64,000 bases of DNA, from NCBI GenBank assembly GCA_910577375.1, contig CAJTLT010000001.1, positions 485,678 to 549,677 on the forward strand, given 5' to 3'. Positions 7,797-15,745 of this stretch are shown piece after piece. The stretch comes from an uncultured Christensenella sp. (GTDB lineage: Bacteria; Bacillota; Clostridia; Christensenellales; Borkfalkiaceae). A program made the translations under genes and the position numbers. Below the pieces are notes generated by a model. That model was not told where the DNA came from and ran no database searches. It was given only the letters and a program-made list of their open reading frames with translations. Positions within the stretch are counted from its first letter, which is position 1, and each line of letters starts with the position of its first letter.

Positions 7797-8473
7797 AGTC
7801 TTAAAGATACCTCCGCACTGCTTATTTCAAGTATATCCCCGCACCTGTTTACAATCAGCCTTCCGGTTTCCGACACATCAAGCGCAATTGCCTTATATTC
7901 TTCTTTTTGCGTTTTGATTGTTATTTCCCGACCGAACCAGTTGATATAAGCCTTATAATCGTTAATATCATAATGCTTTAAAAGATTAGCAATAAAAGTT
8001 TGTTTTACCTTTTCAAAACAAAGCGGTCTTCCCAGATATTCTTGCATTGATACGGCAATATCATTGATTTGCGGAGCTATTTCGTTATTTACATTTATTC
8101 CGGTACCAACAATCGACCGCGTAATATATCCGTTTGAAAAAGTATTTTCTATCAGCGTTCCGCTGATTTTTTTATTATTTACAAGCACGTCGTTTGACCA
8201 GCGGATTATCGGAGGAATACCGAATTCTTCAAGAGTACGGCACACCGCCGCGCTTTCGTCAATCATTATTTTAAAAGCGTTTTCCGCGGCAAAATTTTTA
8301 TAGTGTCGCATTACCGAAAGATATAGCCCGCCGCCGTCCGAAATAAAGCTTCTGCCTTTTGTGCCCTTGCCCGCGGTTTGCCGTTTGGCAATTACAATCA
8401 AATCTTCGCCGCAATCCGCCGCCTTACAGTATTCGTTAGTGGAATTTACTTCTTCAATCTCAATAATCTTCAT
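7793..8473 (-). CDS. birA: Biotin--[acetyl-CoA-carboxylase] ligase, catalytic domain only
   Basis: It activates biotin as biotinyl-AMP and attaches it to a carboxylase lysine. Motifs are RQTAGKGTKGRSF (the biotinyl-AMP loop), IRWSNDV (usual KWPNDV) and GTGINVNN, followed by a small C-terminal beta domain. I start at ATG 8473, where MKIIEIEEVNSTNEY fits the family N-terminus; a longer frame upstream (to 8614) lies wholly inside recX and looks non-native. With this start the protein has 226 residues and lacks the N-terminal winged-helix repressor domain of E. coli BirA, so it is a plain ligase. It overlaps the recX stop by 14 bases. Confidence 0.92.
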   Translation of the reverse strand: MKIIEIEEVNSTNEYCKAADCGEDLIVIAKRQTAGKGTKGRSFISDGGGLYLSVMRHYKNFAAENAFKIMIDESAAVCRTLEEFGIPPIIRWSNDVLVNNKKISGTLIENTFSNGYITRSIVGTGINVNNEIAPQINDIAVSMQEYLGRPLCFEKVKQTFIANLLKHYDINDYKAYINWFGREITIKTQKEEYKAIALDVSETGRLIVNRCGDILEISSAEVSLRL

Positions 8474-9077
8474 CAGCGCCACCGAACTTTTCCAAAGCGG
8501 ATTTAGCCGTATCATAACCGTAACCCTTTGACAACAGATATTTAAATCCTTTATAAAGACTTTCTTTTGAAATCTGTTTTCCGCGCATATATTTTTCAAG
8601 CACGGCAAAAGCAACCGTTATATCCTCTTCTGTTTCGTTTAAAGCTTCCTCAACCGCCTTTTTATCCGCTCCGCGTTTTAACAAATCCGCTTCCAATGCA
8701 CGTTTACCCTTGCCCGAAACACTATTTACATACGCGCGGCAATACGCGAAATCATCAATAAGCTTGTAGTATTCAAGCTTGTTCAACACATAATTTATAA
8801 CGCTTTCCGTATATCCTTTTTTTACAAGAAAATCGCGCATTTGCTTTTTTGTTTTCATTGAGGCGGAAAGATGGGTCATAGCCTTGTCTACCGCCTGGCT
8901 TTTTTCGGTTTCAAGCTGGATTTCGTCAAGTGCAGACTTTTCTATCTGCATACCCGCTTTAAGCCGGTATTTTATTGCGACTTCTAATTTTATCCCGCAA
9001 TAAAACACGCCGTCAACATAAACGTTGCAGCGCTTTTTATCTTTTTTTTGAGGTTCGATAAATGTAATTTCTGACAT
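8460..9077 (-). CDS. recX: RecX family regulatory protein
   Basis: RecX binds and inhibits RecA filaments. The 205 residues show the three-helix tandem repeats of the family: LSASMKTKKQMRDFLVKKGY, then KLIDDFAYCRAYVNS, and YKGFKYLLSKGYGYDTAKSAL near the end. The N-terminal ~60 residues are a beta-rich prefix typical of Firmicutes RecX. The gap to yigZ is only 12 bases and it overlaps birA, so it is inside the tyrS operon. recA is not in the window. Confidence 0.88.
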   Translation of the reverse strand: MSEITFIEPQKKDKKRCNVYVDGVFYCGIKLEVAIKYRLKAGMQIEKSALDEIQLETEKSQAVDKAMTHLSASMKTKKQMRDFLVKKGYTESVINYVLNKLEYYKLIDDFAYCRAYVNSVSGKGKRALEADLLKRGADKKAVEEALNETEEDITVAFAVLEKYMRGKQISKESLYKGFKYLLSKGYGYDTAKSALEKFGGADEDY

Positions 9078-9089
9078 AGTTTGGTTATT

Positions 9090-9722
9090 TCAGACTTTAA
9101 AAGGAAAAAAATATTCCCTTTTGAATATTATTTTTACGTTGCCGTTAAGCCTGTTTATAAGTTCTTTGTCAAAACTCTCTTTTCCCTTCTTTCTCACGGC
9201 AACCTTAAAGACAACCTCGTCTGCATATTCGGTATTTAAAATATCGACCGAATTTTCATTGAAATACCGTTCTGCTGCATCTACTGATGAATAACCGCAC
9301 GAAATTTCCAATTCTGCGCATGTTTCGTAAAGCGCTTTTTGCGCGGTTTCCACATTTTCTGCAACGCAGCCCGAATACGCTCTCACAAGTCCGCCCGCGC
9401 CGAGTTTTACACCGCCGAAATAGCGGGTAACGACAACGGCGGTTTGCACAAGATTTTTATTTTTAAGAACTTCAAGCATAGGCATACCCGCAGTACCCTG
9501 AGGTTCGCCGTCATCGGAAAAACGCGGAATATTACCCTGTATATCGGGTATATATGCGTAGCAATTATGGGTTGCATCGGAATATTTTTTTGAAATTTCC
9601 GCTATGAACGCGCGCGCCTCTTCCTCGCTTTCAACATGCCTGGAAGTAGTTATAAATTTTGATTTTTCTATAACTTTCTGCGTTATAAGTCCGCATGAAA
9701 CTGACAGATATTTTTCTATCAT
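9090..9722 (-). CDS. YigZ/IMPACT family protein
   Basis: The N-terminal UPF0029 domain (about residues 15-125) carries the family signature, including ATHNCYAYIP, RFSDDGEPQGTAGMP and VVVTRYFGGVKLGAGGLVRAYS. The C-terminal ~70 residues are a small ferredoxin-like domain (DUF1949 type). Bacterial members are of uncertain function; some are thought to touch translation or proline peptides. The start overlaps the tyrS stop as ATGA (9719-9722). Confidence 0.93.
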   Translation of the reverse strand: MIEKYLSVSCGLITQKVIEKSKFITTSRHVESEEEARAFIAEISKKYSDATHNCYAYIPDIQGNIPRFSDDGEPQGTAGMPMLEVLKNKNLVQTAVVVTRYFGGVKLGAGGLVRAYSGCVAENVETAQKALYETCAELEISCGYSSVDAAERYFNENSVDILNTEYADEVVFKVAVRKKGKESFDKELINRLNGNVKIIFKREYFFPFKV

Positions 9723-10903
9723 TTAAGAGAAATTTTTACGTGAACTTTTTTGCCTTTGTGAATCACGTCTCCGTTTCTCACAGGAGCGTTGATATCCGTA
9801 ATTTTATCGTCGTTTAACGATACCCCTCCCTGTTGTATCAGCCGCCTTGCTTCTCCGTTTGAGGCGCATATACCCGCGGCAACAAGCACGTTGACTATTG
9901 TGGGATTTTCTACTGAAACAACCTTTTCCGGCAATTCGCCACCGCCGCCGAACGCGGCCTTTGCCATAGCCTGTGCTTTCGAAGCCTTTTCTTCGCCGTG
10001 AACGAGTTTTGTAAGCTCAAAAGCAAGAATTTCTTTCTTTTCGTTTATGCGGCTTGCATCCCACTTTTCCATTTCTTCGATTTGCTCAACGGAAATAAAA
10101 GTGAGCATTTTTATACATTTCATTACGTCGGCGTCATCGACGTTGCGCCAATACTGGTAAAAATCGTACGGGCTTGTTTTGTTTTCGTCAAGCCATACCG
10201 CACCCTTTGCCGTTTTTCCCATTTTTTTGCCTTCGCTGTTTAAAAGCAAGGTTATAGTCATAGCGTAAGCGTCTTTGCCCGATTTCTTTCTTATAAGCTC
10301 GGTTCCCGCGAGCATATTGCTCCATTGGTCGTCGCCGCCGAACTGCATATTGCAACCGTATTTTTCGCTCAGATACCAGAAATCGTACGCCTGCATAATC
10401 ATATAGTTGAATTCGAGGAAAGAAAGACCTTTTTCCATCCTCTGTTTATAGCACTCCGCGCGGAGCATATTGTTTACCGTAAAGCATGCGCCGACTTCGC
10501 GCAAAAGTTCGATATAGTTCAAATCCAAAAGCCAATCGGCATTATTGACTATTATGGCTTTATCTTCGCCGAATTCAATAAACCTTTCCATTTGTTTTTT
10601 GAAACAATCGCAGTTATGCTGTATTACCTCAGGCGTTAACATTGAACGCATATCAGTTCTTCCCGTGGGGTCGCCGATATAGCCTGTGCCGCCGCCGAGC
10701 AATACGACGGGTTTATTCCCCGCCATCTGCAATCTTTTCATAAGGCAAAGCGCCATAAAATGCCCTACGTGCAAGCTGTCGGCAGTAGGGTCGAAACCTA
10801 TATAAAATCTTGCGCCGCCGCCGTTGATTAAATCCTTTATTTCCTTTTCGTCGGTAAACTGTGCAATAAGACCGCGTTTTTTTAATTCCTCGTAAATCTC
10901 CAT
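9719..10903 (-). CDS. tyrS: Tyrosyl-tRNA synthetase
   Basis: A class I aminoacyl-tRNA synthetase charging tRNA-Tyr. The HIGH-like motif is HVGHF in SLHVGHFMALCLMKR; the KMSKS-like motif is KKMGKT. GGDDQW in the tyrosine pocket and a C-terminal S4 RNA-binding domain (about 330-394) are present. Length 394 fits the bacterial TyrRS class with the S4 tail. The start has AGGAGA upstream and a good promoter 22 bases further up. It heads the tyrS-yigZ-recX-birA-nnr operon. The 60-base leader is too short for a T-box. Confidence 0.97.
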   Translation of the reverse strand: MEIYEELKKRGLIAQFTDEKEIKDLINGGGARFYIGFDPTADSLHVGHFMALCLMKRLQMAGNKPVVLLGGGTGYIGDPTGRTDMRSMLTPEVIQHNCDCFKKQMERFIEFGEDKAIIVNNADWLLDLNYIELLREVGACFTVNNMLRAECYKQRMEKGLSFLEFNYMIMQAYDFWYLSEKYGCNMQFGGDDQWSNMLAGTELIRKKSGKDAYAMTITLLLNSEGKKMGKTAKGAVWLDENKTSPYDFYQYWRNVDDADVMKCIKMLTFISVEQIEEMEKWDASRINEKKEILAFELTKLVHGEEKASKAQAMAKAAFGGGGELPEKVVSVENPTIVNVLVAAGICASNGEARRLIQQGGVSLNDDKITDINAPVRNGDVIHKGKKVHVKISLK

Positions 10904-10924
10904 GACATTCTCCTAAGTAAACAA

Positions 10925-10953
10925 ATTATAACAAACCCGACCGAAATTTGCAA
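10925..10953 (-). promoter_or_regulatory. Sigma-A promoter of the tyrS operon
   Basis: TTGCAA, a 17-base spacer and a perfect TATAAT on the minus strand, ending 22 bases upstream of the tyrS start. Confidence 0.8.
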
Positions 10954-10962
10954 TAAATTACG

Positions 10963-11667
10963 TCAATCCGTAAAAAAATCTTCTTTATCCAAATGCTCGC
11001 GCGCCTTTTCGATAGCGCGTTTTTCTATGCGCGATATGTATGAACGTGAAATGCCCAGTTTTTTTGCCACTTCTCTTTGGGGAAGAGCTACTCCGTCTTC
11101 AAGCCCGTAACGCATCGAAAGAATAGTAAACTCCCTTAAATTCAGAAAAGTTTTTAAAAGGGCTACAAATTTTTCGCGCTGAATGCTTTTTTCAACCTGA
11201 GCGAAAACGCTTTCTTCCTTTTCCGACAAAAGGTCGATAAGCGTAAGCTCGTTTCCGTCTTTATCCGTACCAACGGGGTCTGTAAGCGACACGGTGTTTT
11301 TATACTTTTTACCCGAACGCAAAAGCATAAGAATTTCGTTTTCTATACACCTTGCGGTATAAGTTGCAAGCTGTGTGCCTTTGCCGTCCTGAAAGGTATT
11401 TATTGCTTTTATAAGCCCTATTGAGCCGACCGAAAGCAAATCGTCGGTTTCCGCCGCACCTGAATACTTTTTCACAACGTGCGCGACAAGGCGCATATTG
11501 TGCTTAATAAGTTTTTCCTTTGCGTCTTTATCACCTGCGTGGGCAAGTTCGAGATACTTTTTTTCGTCCGCGGCGGATAACGGTTTTGGAAAAGTTCCCT
11601 TGTTTTGGATTAATCCCGTAAAAAAGAAAATTTTGTCGAAAATAGCGCTTAACAAATCAAAAAACAT
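10963..11667 (-). CDS. sigK: RNA polymerase sporulation sigma factor SigK
   Basis: The protein aligns by eye along its length with Bacillus SigK: a hydrophobic pro-sequence (residues 1-25) that membrane proteolysis would remove, then FPKPLSAADEKKYLEL, a region 2 with HNMRLVAHVVKKY and DDLLSVGSIGLIKAI, LATYTARCIENEILMLLR, and a region 4 ending in GISRSYISRIEKRA. SigK drives late mother-cell genes (coat, germination). The gene is continuous at 234 residues with no intervening skin-type element. A ribosome site GGGAG lies upstream, and a sporulation-type -10 box precedes it. This is the strongest sign that the organism sporulates or descends from spore formers. Confidence 0.93.
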   Translation of the reverse strand: MFFDLLSAIFDKIFFFTGLIQNKGTFPKPLSAADEKKYLELAHAGDKDAKEKLIKHNMRLVAHVVKKYSGAAETDDLLSVGSIGLIKAINTFQDGKGTQLATYTARCIENEILMLLRSGKKYKNTVSLTDPVGTDKDGNELTLIDLLSEKEESVFAQVEKSIQREKFVALLKTFLNLREFTILSMRYGLEDGVALPQREVAKKLGISRSYISRIEKRAIEKAREHLDKEDFFTD

Positions 11668-11687
11668 ATGCTTTATCTCCCGATAAT

Positions 11688-11696
11688 TAGCATATG
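11688..11696 (-). promoter_or_regulatory. Possible SigE/SigK-type -10 box upstream of sigK
   Basis: CATATGCTA on the minus strand fits the sigma-K -10 pattern CATAnnnTA and resembles the sigma-E box. It is about 20 bases upstream of the sigK start. An ATA-containing region lies around the -35 distance. No good sigma-A promoter is seen in this gap. Confidence 0.4.
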
Positions 11697-11737
11697 TTTC
11701 TGACAGTTTGTACTATTCGACAAAATTTTTAATTTAT

Positions 11738-13663
11738 TTATTCGAGTTCGAAAGCGCCCGTATACAACTGATAATATTTGCCTTTTTGATCTATAAGCTG
11801 TTCGTGGCTGCCGCGCTCGATAATTTCTCCCTTTTCAAGAACCATTATCGCCTGACTGTTTCTTACGGTGGAAAGGCGGTGCGCAATTACGAATACCGTT
11901 CTTCCTTCCATAAGTTTATCCATACCCTTTTCTATCAGTTTTTCCGTTCGGGTATCGATTGAGGAAGTAGCCTCGTCAAGTATAAGCACGGGACATTCCG
12001 AAACCATAGCGCGGGCAATTGCCAGAAGCTGCCTTTGCCCCTGCGAAAGGTTTGCGCCGTCGCCCGTTATCAAAGTATCGTATTTTTCGGGTAAATGCTT
12101 TATGAAAGAATGTGCGTTTGCAAGTTTCGCCGCTTCAATACATTCTTCGTCCGTTGCGTTAAGTCTGCCGTAACGGATATTATCCATAACGGTACCCGAA
12201 AACAAATGAGTATCCTGCAAAACGACGCCCAAACTGCGGCGCAAATCGTCTTTATTTATCGATTTTACGTCCAGTCCGTCATAAGTTATTTTGCCCGACT
12301 GTATATCGTAAAAACGATTGATAAGATTTGTAATCGTGGTTTTACCCGCGCCGGTAGAGCCTACAAAAGCAATTTTCTGCCCCGGCTTTGCATAAAGGCT
12401 GATGTTTTTAAGAATTACCTTTTCTTCCGTATATCCGAAAACTACGTTTTCAAAACGTATATCGCCCTTCAAAGGAATAAATTCAAATCCGTTTCCAGCG
12501 GGTTTTTTCCAAGCCCATTTACCTTCTTCATGCTCGCCGTAAGTGAGAGTTATTTCTCCGCCTTTGTCTTCGGGTTCGGTATCAACCATTTCAAATATAC
12601 GTTCCGCGCCGGCAAGAGCCATTACTATAGCATTGAACTGCTGGGTAACCTGCTGAATAGGCATATTGAACTGCCTTGAATATGCCAAAAACGATACAAG
12701 CATACCAGCGCAAGCAGCGATACCGCCGCCGCCCACAAGAAAACCCGATAAAAGCCAGCTTTGATTGCCCGTAACCATTAAAACAAAACCGACGACGGCA
12801 ACCAAAACATATTGCAAGTAGCCCAAATTGTTGTTGATAGGACCTAAAACAAACGCAAACGTATTTGCTTTACTGCCCACTTCATTCAAATTATCGTTGA
12901 GTTTTTTAAACTTTTCGCGCGCTTTTTGCTCGTGGCAGAATACCTTTACCACCTTTTGCCCTTCGGTCATTTCTTCCACATATCCGTTAAGTTCGCCGAG
13001 AGCCTCTTGCTGTTTTAAAAAGTATTTAGCCGACTTGCTGCCGATTTTACCGATAGTCAACACCATTACGGCAAGCATAATAAGAATTACAAGCGTAAGC
13101 GTAAAACTATATATTACCATTAAGGTAAATATGAAAATTACGGTCAGAAAAGAAGAAATAAGCTGCGGAATAGTTTGCGACAAAAGCTGGCGCATTGTGT
13201 CTATGTCGTTTGTGTAAAGGCTCATCAGATCGCCGTGGGTGTGCGTATCGAAATACTGCAAAGGGAGATTTTGCATTTTTGCAAACATTTCGTCCCTCAT
13301 CTTTTTCAGCGTGCCCTGTGCTACATACATCATTATTCTGTTATATGCAAACGAAGACAGCGCACCCACAAAATAAATACAGCCGATTATAATTATATTT
13401 TTATATATCGCCCACATTCCGTTGGGAACGCCGTTCATAAGTTCGGTTATGATGGGAGCGAAAAACGACGCGCCGAGAGCTGTTGTACCAGCCGAAAGCA
13501 AAACGAACAAGATAACAAATACCGTTGCAACTTTATAACGCGAGAAAGAGTATTTCAAAAGCCTTTTCAAAGTTTTCACGGGCGCTTGCGCACCGCGGAC
13601 TTCCTTAGCGGGAGCGTCGCTACGTCCGCCCGACGGACGTGCGATATTCTGCATTCTGCTCAT
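11738..13663 (-). CDS. Heterodimeric ABC exporter subunit, catalytically complete ATPase site
   Basis: A fused exporter half: six membrane helices (about 45-340) then an ATPase domain (about 400-641). Walker A is GSTGAGKTT, the signature is LSQGQ, Walker B with catalytic Glu is LILDEATSS, and the H-loop is IAHRLST. The N-terminal 40 residues are hydrophilic and basic. It overlaps the upstream exporter gene as ATGA (13660-13663). Together the two match BmrCD/TM287-288-type heterodimers. The substrate is unknown; relatives export drugs, peptides or lipids. Confidence 0.92.
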   Translation of the reverse strand: MSRMQNIARPSGGRSDAPAKEVRGAQAPVKTLKRLLKYSFSRYKVATVFVILFVLLSAGTTALGASFFAPIITELMNGVPNGMWAIYKNIIIIGCIYFVGALSSFAYNRIMMYVAQGTLKKMRDEMFAKMQNLPLQYFDTHTHGDLMSLYTNDIDTMRQLLSQTIPQLISSFLTVIFIFTLMVIYSFTLTLVILIMLAVMVLTIGKIGSKSAKYFLKQQEALGELNGYVEEMTEGQKVVKVFCHEQKAREKFKKLNDNLNEVGSKANTFAFVLGPINNNLGYLQYVLVAVVGFVLMVTGNQSWLLSGFLVGGGGIAACAGMLVSFLAYSRQFNMPIQQVTQQFNAIVMALAGAERIFEMVDTEPEDKGGEITLTYGEHEEGKWAWKKPAGNGFEFIPLKGDIRFENVVFGYTEEKVILKNISLYAKPGQKIAFVGSTGAGKTTITNLINRFYDIQSGKITYDGLDVKSINKDDLRRSLGVVLQDTHLFSGTVMDNIRYGRLNATDEECIEAAKLANAHSFIKHLPEKYDTLITGDGANLSQGQRQLLAIARAMVSECPVLILDEATSSIDTRTEKLIEKGMDKLMEGRTVFVIAHRLSTVRNSQAIMVLEKGEIIERGSHEQLIDQKGKYYQLYTGAFELE

Positions 13664-15432
13664 TGCTTTTCACCTCCCTCGTTTTCTTTTCCGCCAACCT
13701 GCGATTCATAAACCTCACGGTATATTTCGCTTGTTTGCAGCAATTGCTCGTGCGTTCCGACCGCAGAAAGTTCGCCGTCGTCAAGAACTATTATTTTATC
13801 CGCGTCCTGAACGGAAGCGATACGCTGGGCAATTATTATTTTAGTAATTTCGGGCGCATATTTTGCGAGTGCTTCCCTTATCGACGCATCCGTTTTTGTA
13901 TCCACCGCCGAAGTTGAATCGTCGAAAATAATAACTTTGGGTTTTTTAAGGAGAGCACGAGCAATACATAACCTTTGCTTTTGTCCTCCCGAAACGTTTA
14001 CGCCTCCCTGACCCAAATCATAGTCGTAGCCGCCGGGAAGAGCGTCGATAAATTCTTCGGCGCAAGCCTGACGCGCGGCAAAACGCAATTCCTCGTCGGT
14101 TGCGTTTTCATCGCCCCATCTGAGGTTTTCGGCAACCGTGCCCGAGAACAGAACGTTTTTCTGTAAAACCATTGCCACCTTTCCGCGAAGCGTATCCATA
14201 TCGTAATTTCTTACGTCTACCCCGCCGACTTTTACACTGCCTTTTGTTACGTCGTAAAGTCTGGGAATAAGAGAAACAAGCGAAGTTTTACCCGAACCGG
14301 TCGCACCGATAACGCCCACCGTTTCCCCGGAATTTATTTTGAGATTTATTCCCGAAAGAACGTTCGTATCGGATTTTTGCGAATAAGCGAAATCAACGTT
14401 TTCAAATTCCACAGAACCGTCCGCAACTTCCTTTACGGGATTTTCGGCTTTCGGCAACGTGGATTTTTCGTTCAACACTTCACGTATTCTTTCCATACTT
14501 CCGCGCGACATAGATATAAAATTTATGCACATCGCAACCATTATGACGCCCGAAAGAATTTGCATTGCGTAAATATTGAGCGTTTGCAACTGTTCGGGCT
14601 GTACATTGCCGGCGATATTGCCGACAGCCATATTTGAACCGACCGTGAAAATCACGATAATAGTCGCATACATAACAAGGCTGACGCAAGGCATTAAAAT
14701 AGTAAAGATTTTTTCCGCTTTTACCGAATATTTGTACACTTCCGCCGTTGCGCGCTGCATTTTATCGATTTCCGTTTCTTCGCGGACATAAGATTTTACA
14801 ACGCGGATTGCCGTAAGATTTTCCTGAACAACCGAGTTAAGCCCGTCGTACTTTTCAAACATCTTCTTAAAGTAGGGAATTACTTTAAACATACAGAAAA
14901 ATACTATAAGCCCTAAAATCACAGCGCCACCGACGAAAATAAGCGCCATTGTCGGTTCAATTACGCACGTCATAACAATCGACGACACAAAGAGCACCGG
15001 AGCGCGCACCAACATTCTTATAGTCATCTGATAAGCGTTCTGCACGTTTGTAACGTCGGTTGTAACTCTTGTTATAAGGCTTGCCGTTGAATAGTTGTCT
15101 ATATTGGCAAAAGAATAGGTTTGGATATTGTTGTACATATCCTCCCTTAAATTATGCGCAAACCCGCAACTTGCCTTTGCCGAAAGTCTGCCGCCCCAAA
15201 CTCCGCAAAAAAGAGCGAAACCTGCGCATACTACCATCAGCACTGAATAAATGATTATATTCTGCGTATTGACCTGATACGCGGGGTCGGCGGAAAGCAA
15301 TCTGAGTTCGCCTATAATAAAAGTCATAAGATACGGAATAATTATTTCCATCGCGGCTTCGCCGACCATAACAATCGGGCAAAGTATCGACGGTACTTTA
15401 TATTCCCTTAAACTTTTAAGCAAAGTTCCCAT
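13660..15432 (-). CDS. Heterodimeric ABC exporter subunit, degenerate Walker B
   Basis: A second exporter half with six membrane helices (about 15-310) and an ATPase domain with Walker A GATGSGKTS and signature VSGGQ. After Walker B the residue expected to be the catalytic Glu is Asp (VIIFDDSTSAVD), and the H-loop His is replaced (IIIAQRIAS). Both changes are typical of the degenerate site in heterodimeric exporters, in which only one of two ATP sites hydrolyses rapidly. It is the first gene of the pair, with its own promoter. Ribosome site AAGGAG is close upstream. Confidence 0.92.
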   Translation of the reverse strand: MGTLLKSLREYKVPSILCPIVMVGEAAMEIIIPYLMTFIIGELRLLSADPAYQVNTQNIIIYSVLMVVCAGFALFCGVWGGRLSAKASCGFAHNLREDMYNNIQTYSFANIDNYSTASLITRVTTDVTNVQNAYQMTIRMLVRAPVLFVSSIVMTCVIEPTMALIFVGGAVILGLIVFFCMFKVIPYFKKMFEKYDGLNSVVQENLTAIRVVKSYVREETEIDKMQRATAEVYKYSVKAEKIFTILMPCVSLVMYATIIVIFTVGSNMAVGNIAGNVQPEQLQTLNIYAMQILSGVIMVAMCINFISMSRGSMERIREVLNEKSTLPKAENPVKEVADGSVEFENVDFAYSQKSDTNVLSGINLKINSGETVGVIGATGSGKTSLVSLIPRLYDVTKGSVKVGGVDVRNYDMDTLRGKVAMVLQKNVLFSGTVAENLRWGDENATDEELRFAARQACAEEFIDALPGGYDYDLGQGGVNVSGGQKQRLCIARALLKKPKVIIFDDSTSAVDTKTDASIREALAKYAPEITKIIIAQRIASVQDADKIIVLDDGELSAVGTHEQLLQTSEIYREVYESQVGGKENEGGEKQ

Positions 15433-15477
15433 ATATTCTCCTTAATTTTATTATCCGAAAAAAAACGATTTCTAATA

Positions 15478-15506
15478 ATTATAGTTAAATATATTAATTT
15501 TGTAAA
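15478..15506 (-). promoter_or_regulatory. Sigma-A promoter of the ABC exporter pair
   Basis: TTTACA, a 17-base spacer and TATAAT on the minus strand, 45 bases upstream of the first exporter gene. The remainder of the 313-base gap 15433-15745 is very AT-rich and holds only this promoter and the divergent one at 15638. Confidence 0.7.
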
Positions 15507-15637
15507 CAGAATTACAAGAAAACTGAGTGAAATTTTCCGTGTTTGTTAAAAATATGCAAAAATATTGAATAAATTTATAAAAATAAAAAATTTAAGGGGG
15601 TATAAGCTTTTTTTATATGTTTCCGCACGTAATTTTG

Positions 15638-15666
15638 TTGATTTTTAATATTGTAATATGTATAAT
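15638..15666 (+). promoter_or_regulatory. Sigma-A promoter of the lipoprotein cluster
   Basis: TTGATT, a 17-base spacer and TATAAT, leaving an untranslated leader of about 70 bases before the first lipoprotein gene. Confidence 0.75.
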
Positions 15667-15745
15667 TAAAAATAATTAACAATAATGGACTAATGTACGA
15701 TTCAAGCAACGAAAACATTTCCATAATATATAAGGAGTATAGCAT

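Noticed and set aside
8474..8614. N-terminal extension of birA
   Set aside because: The 47 extra residues are the antiphase translation of recX and do not resemble a winged-helix domain.
10904..10962. Possible T-box leader for tyrS
   Set aside because: Only about 22 bases separate the promoter from the start codon, far too short for a T-box.
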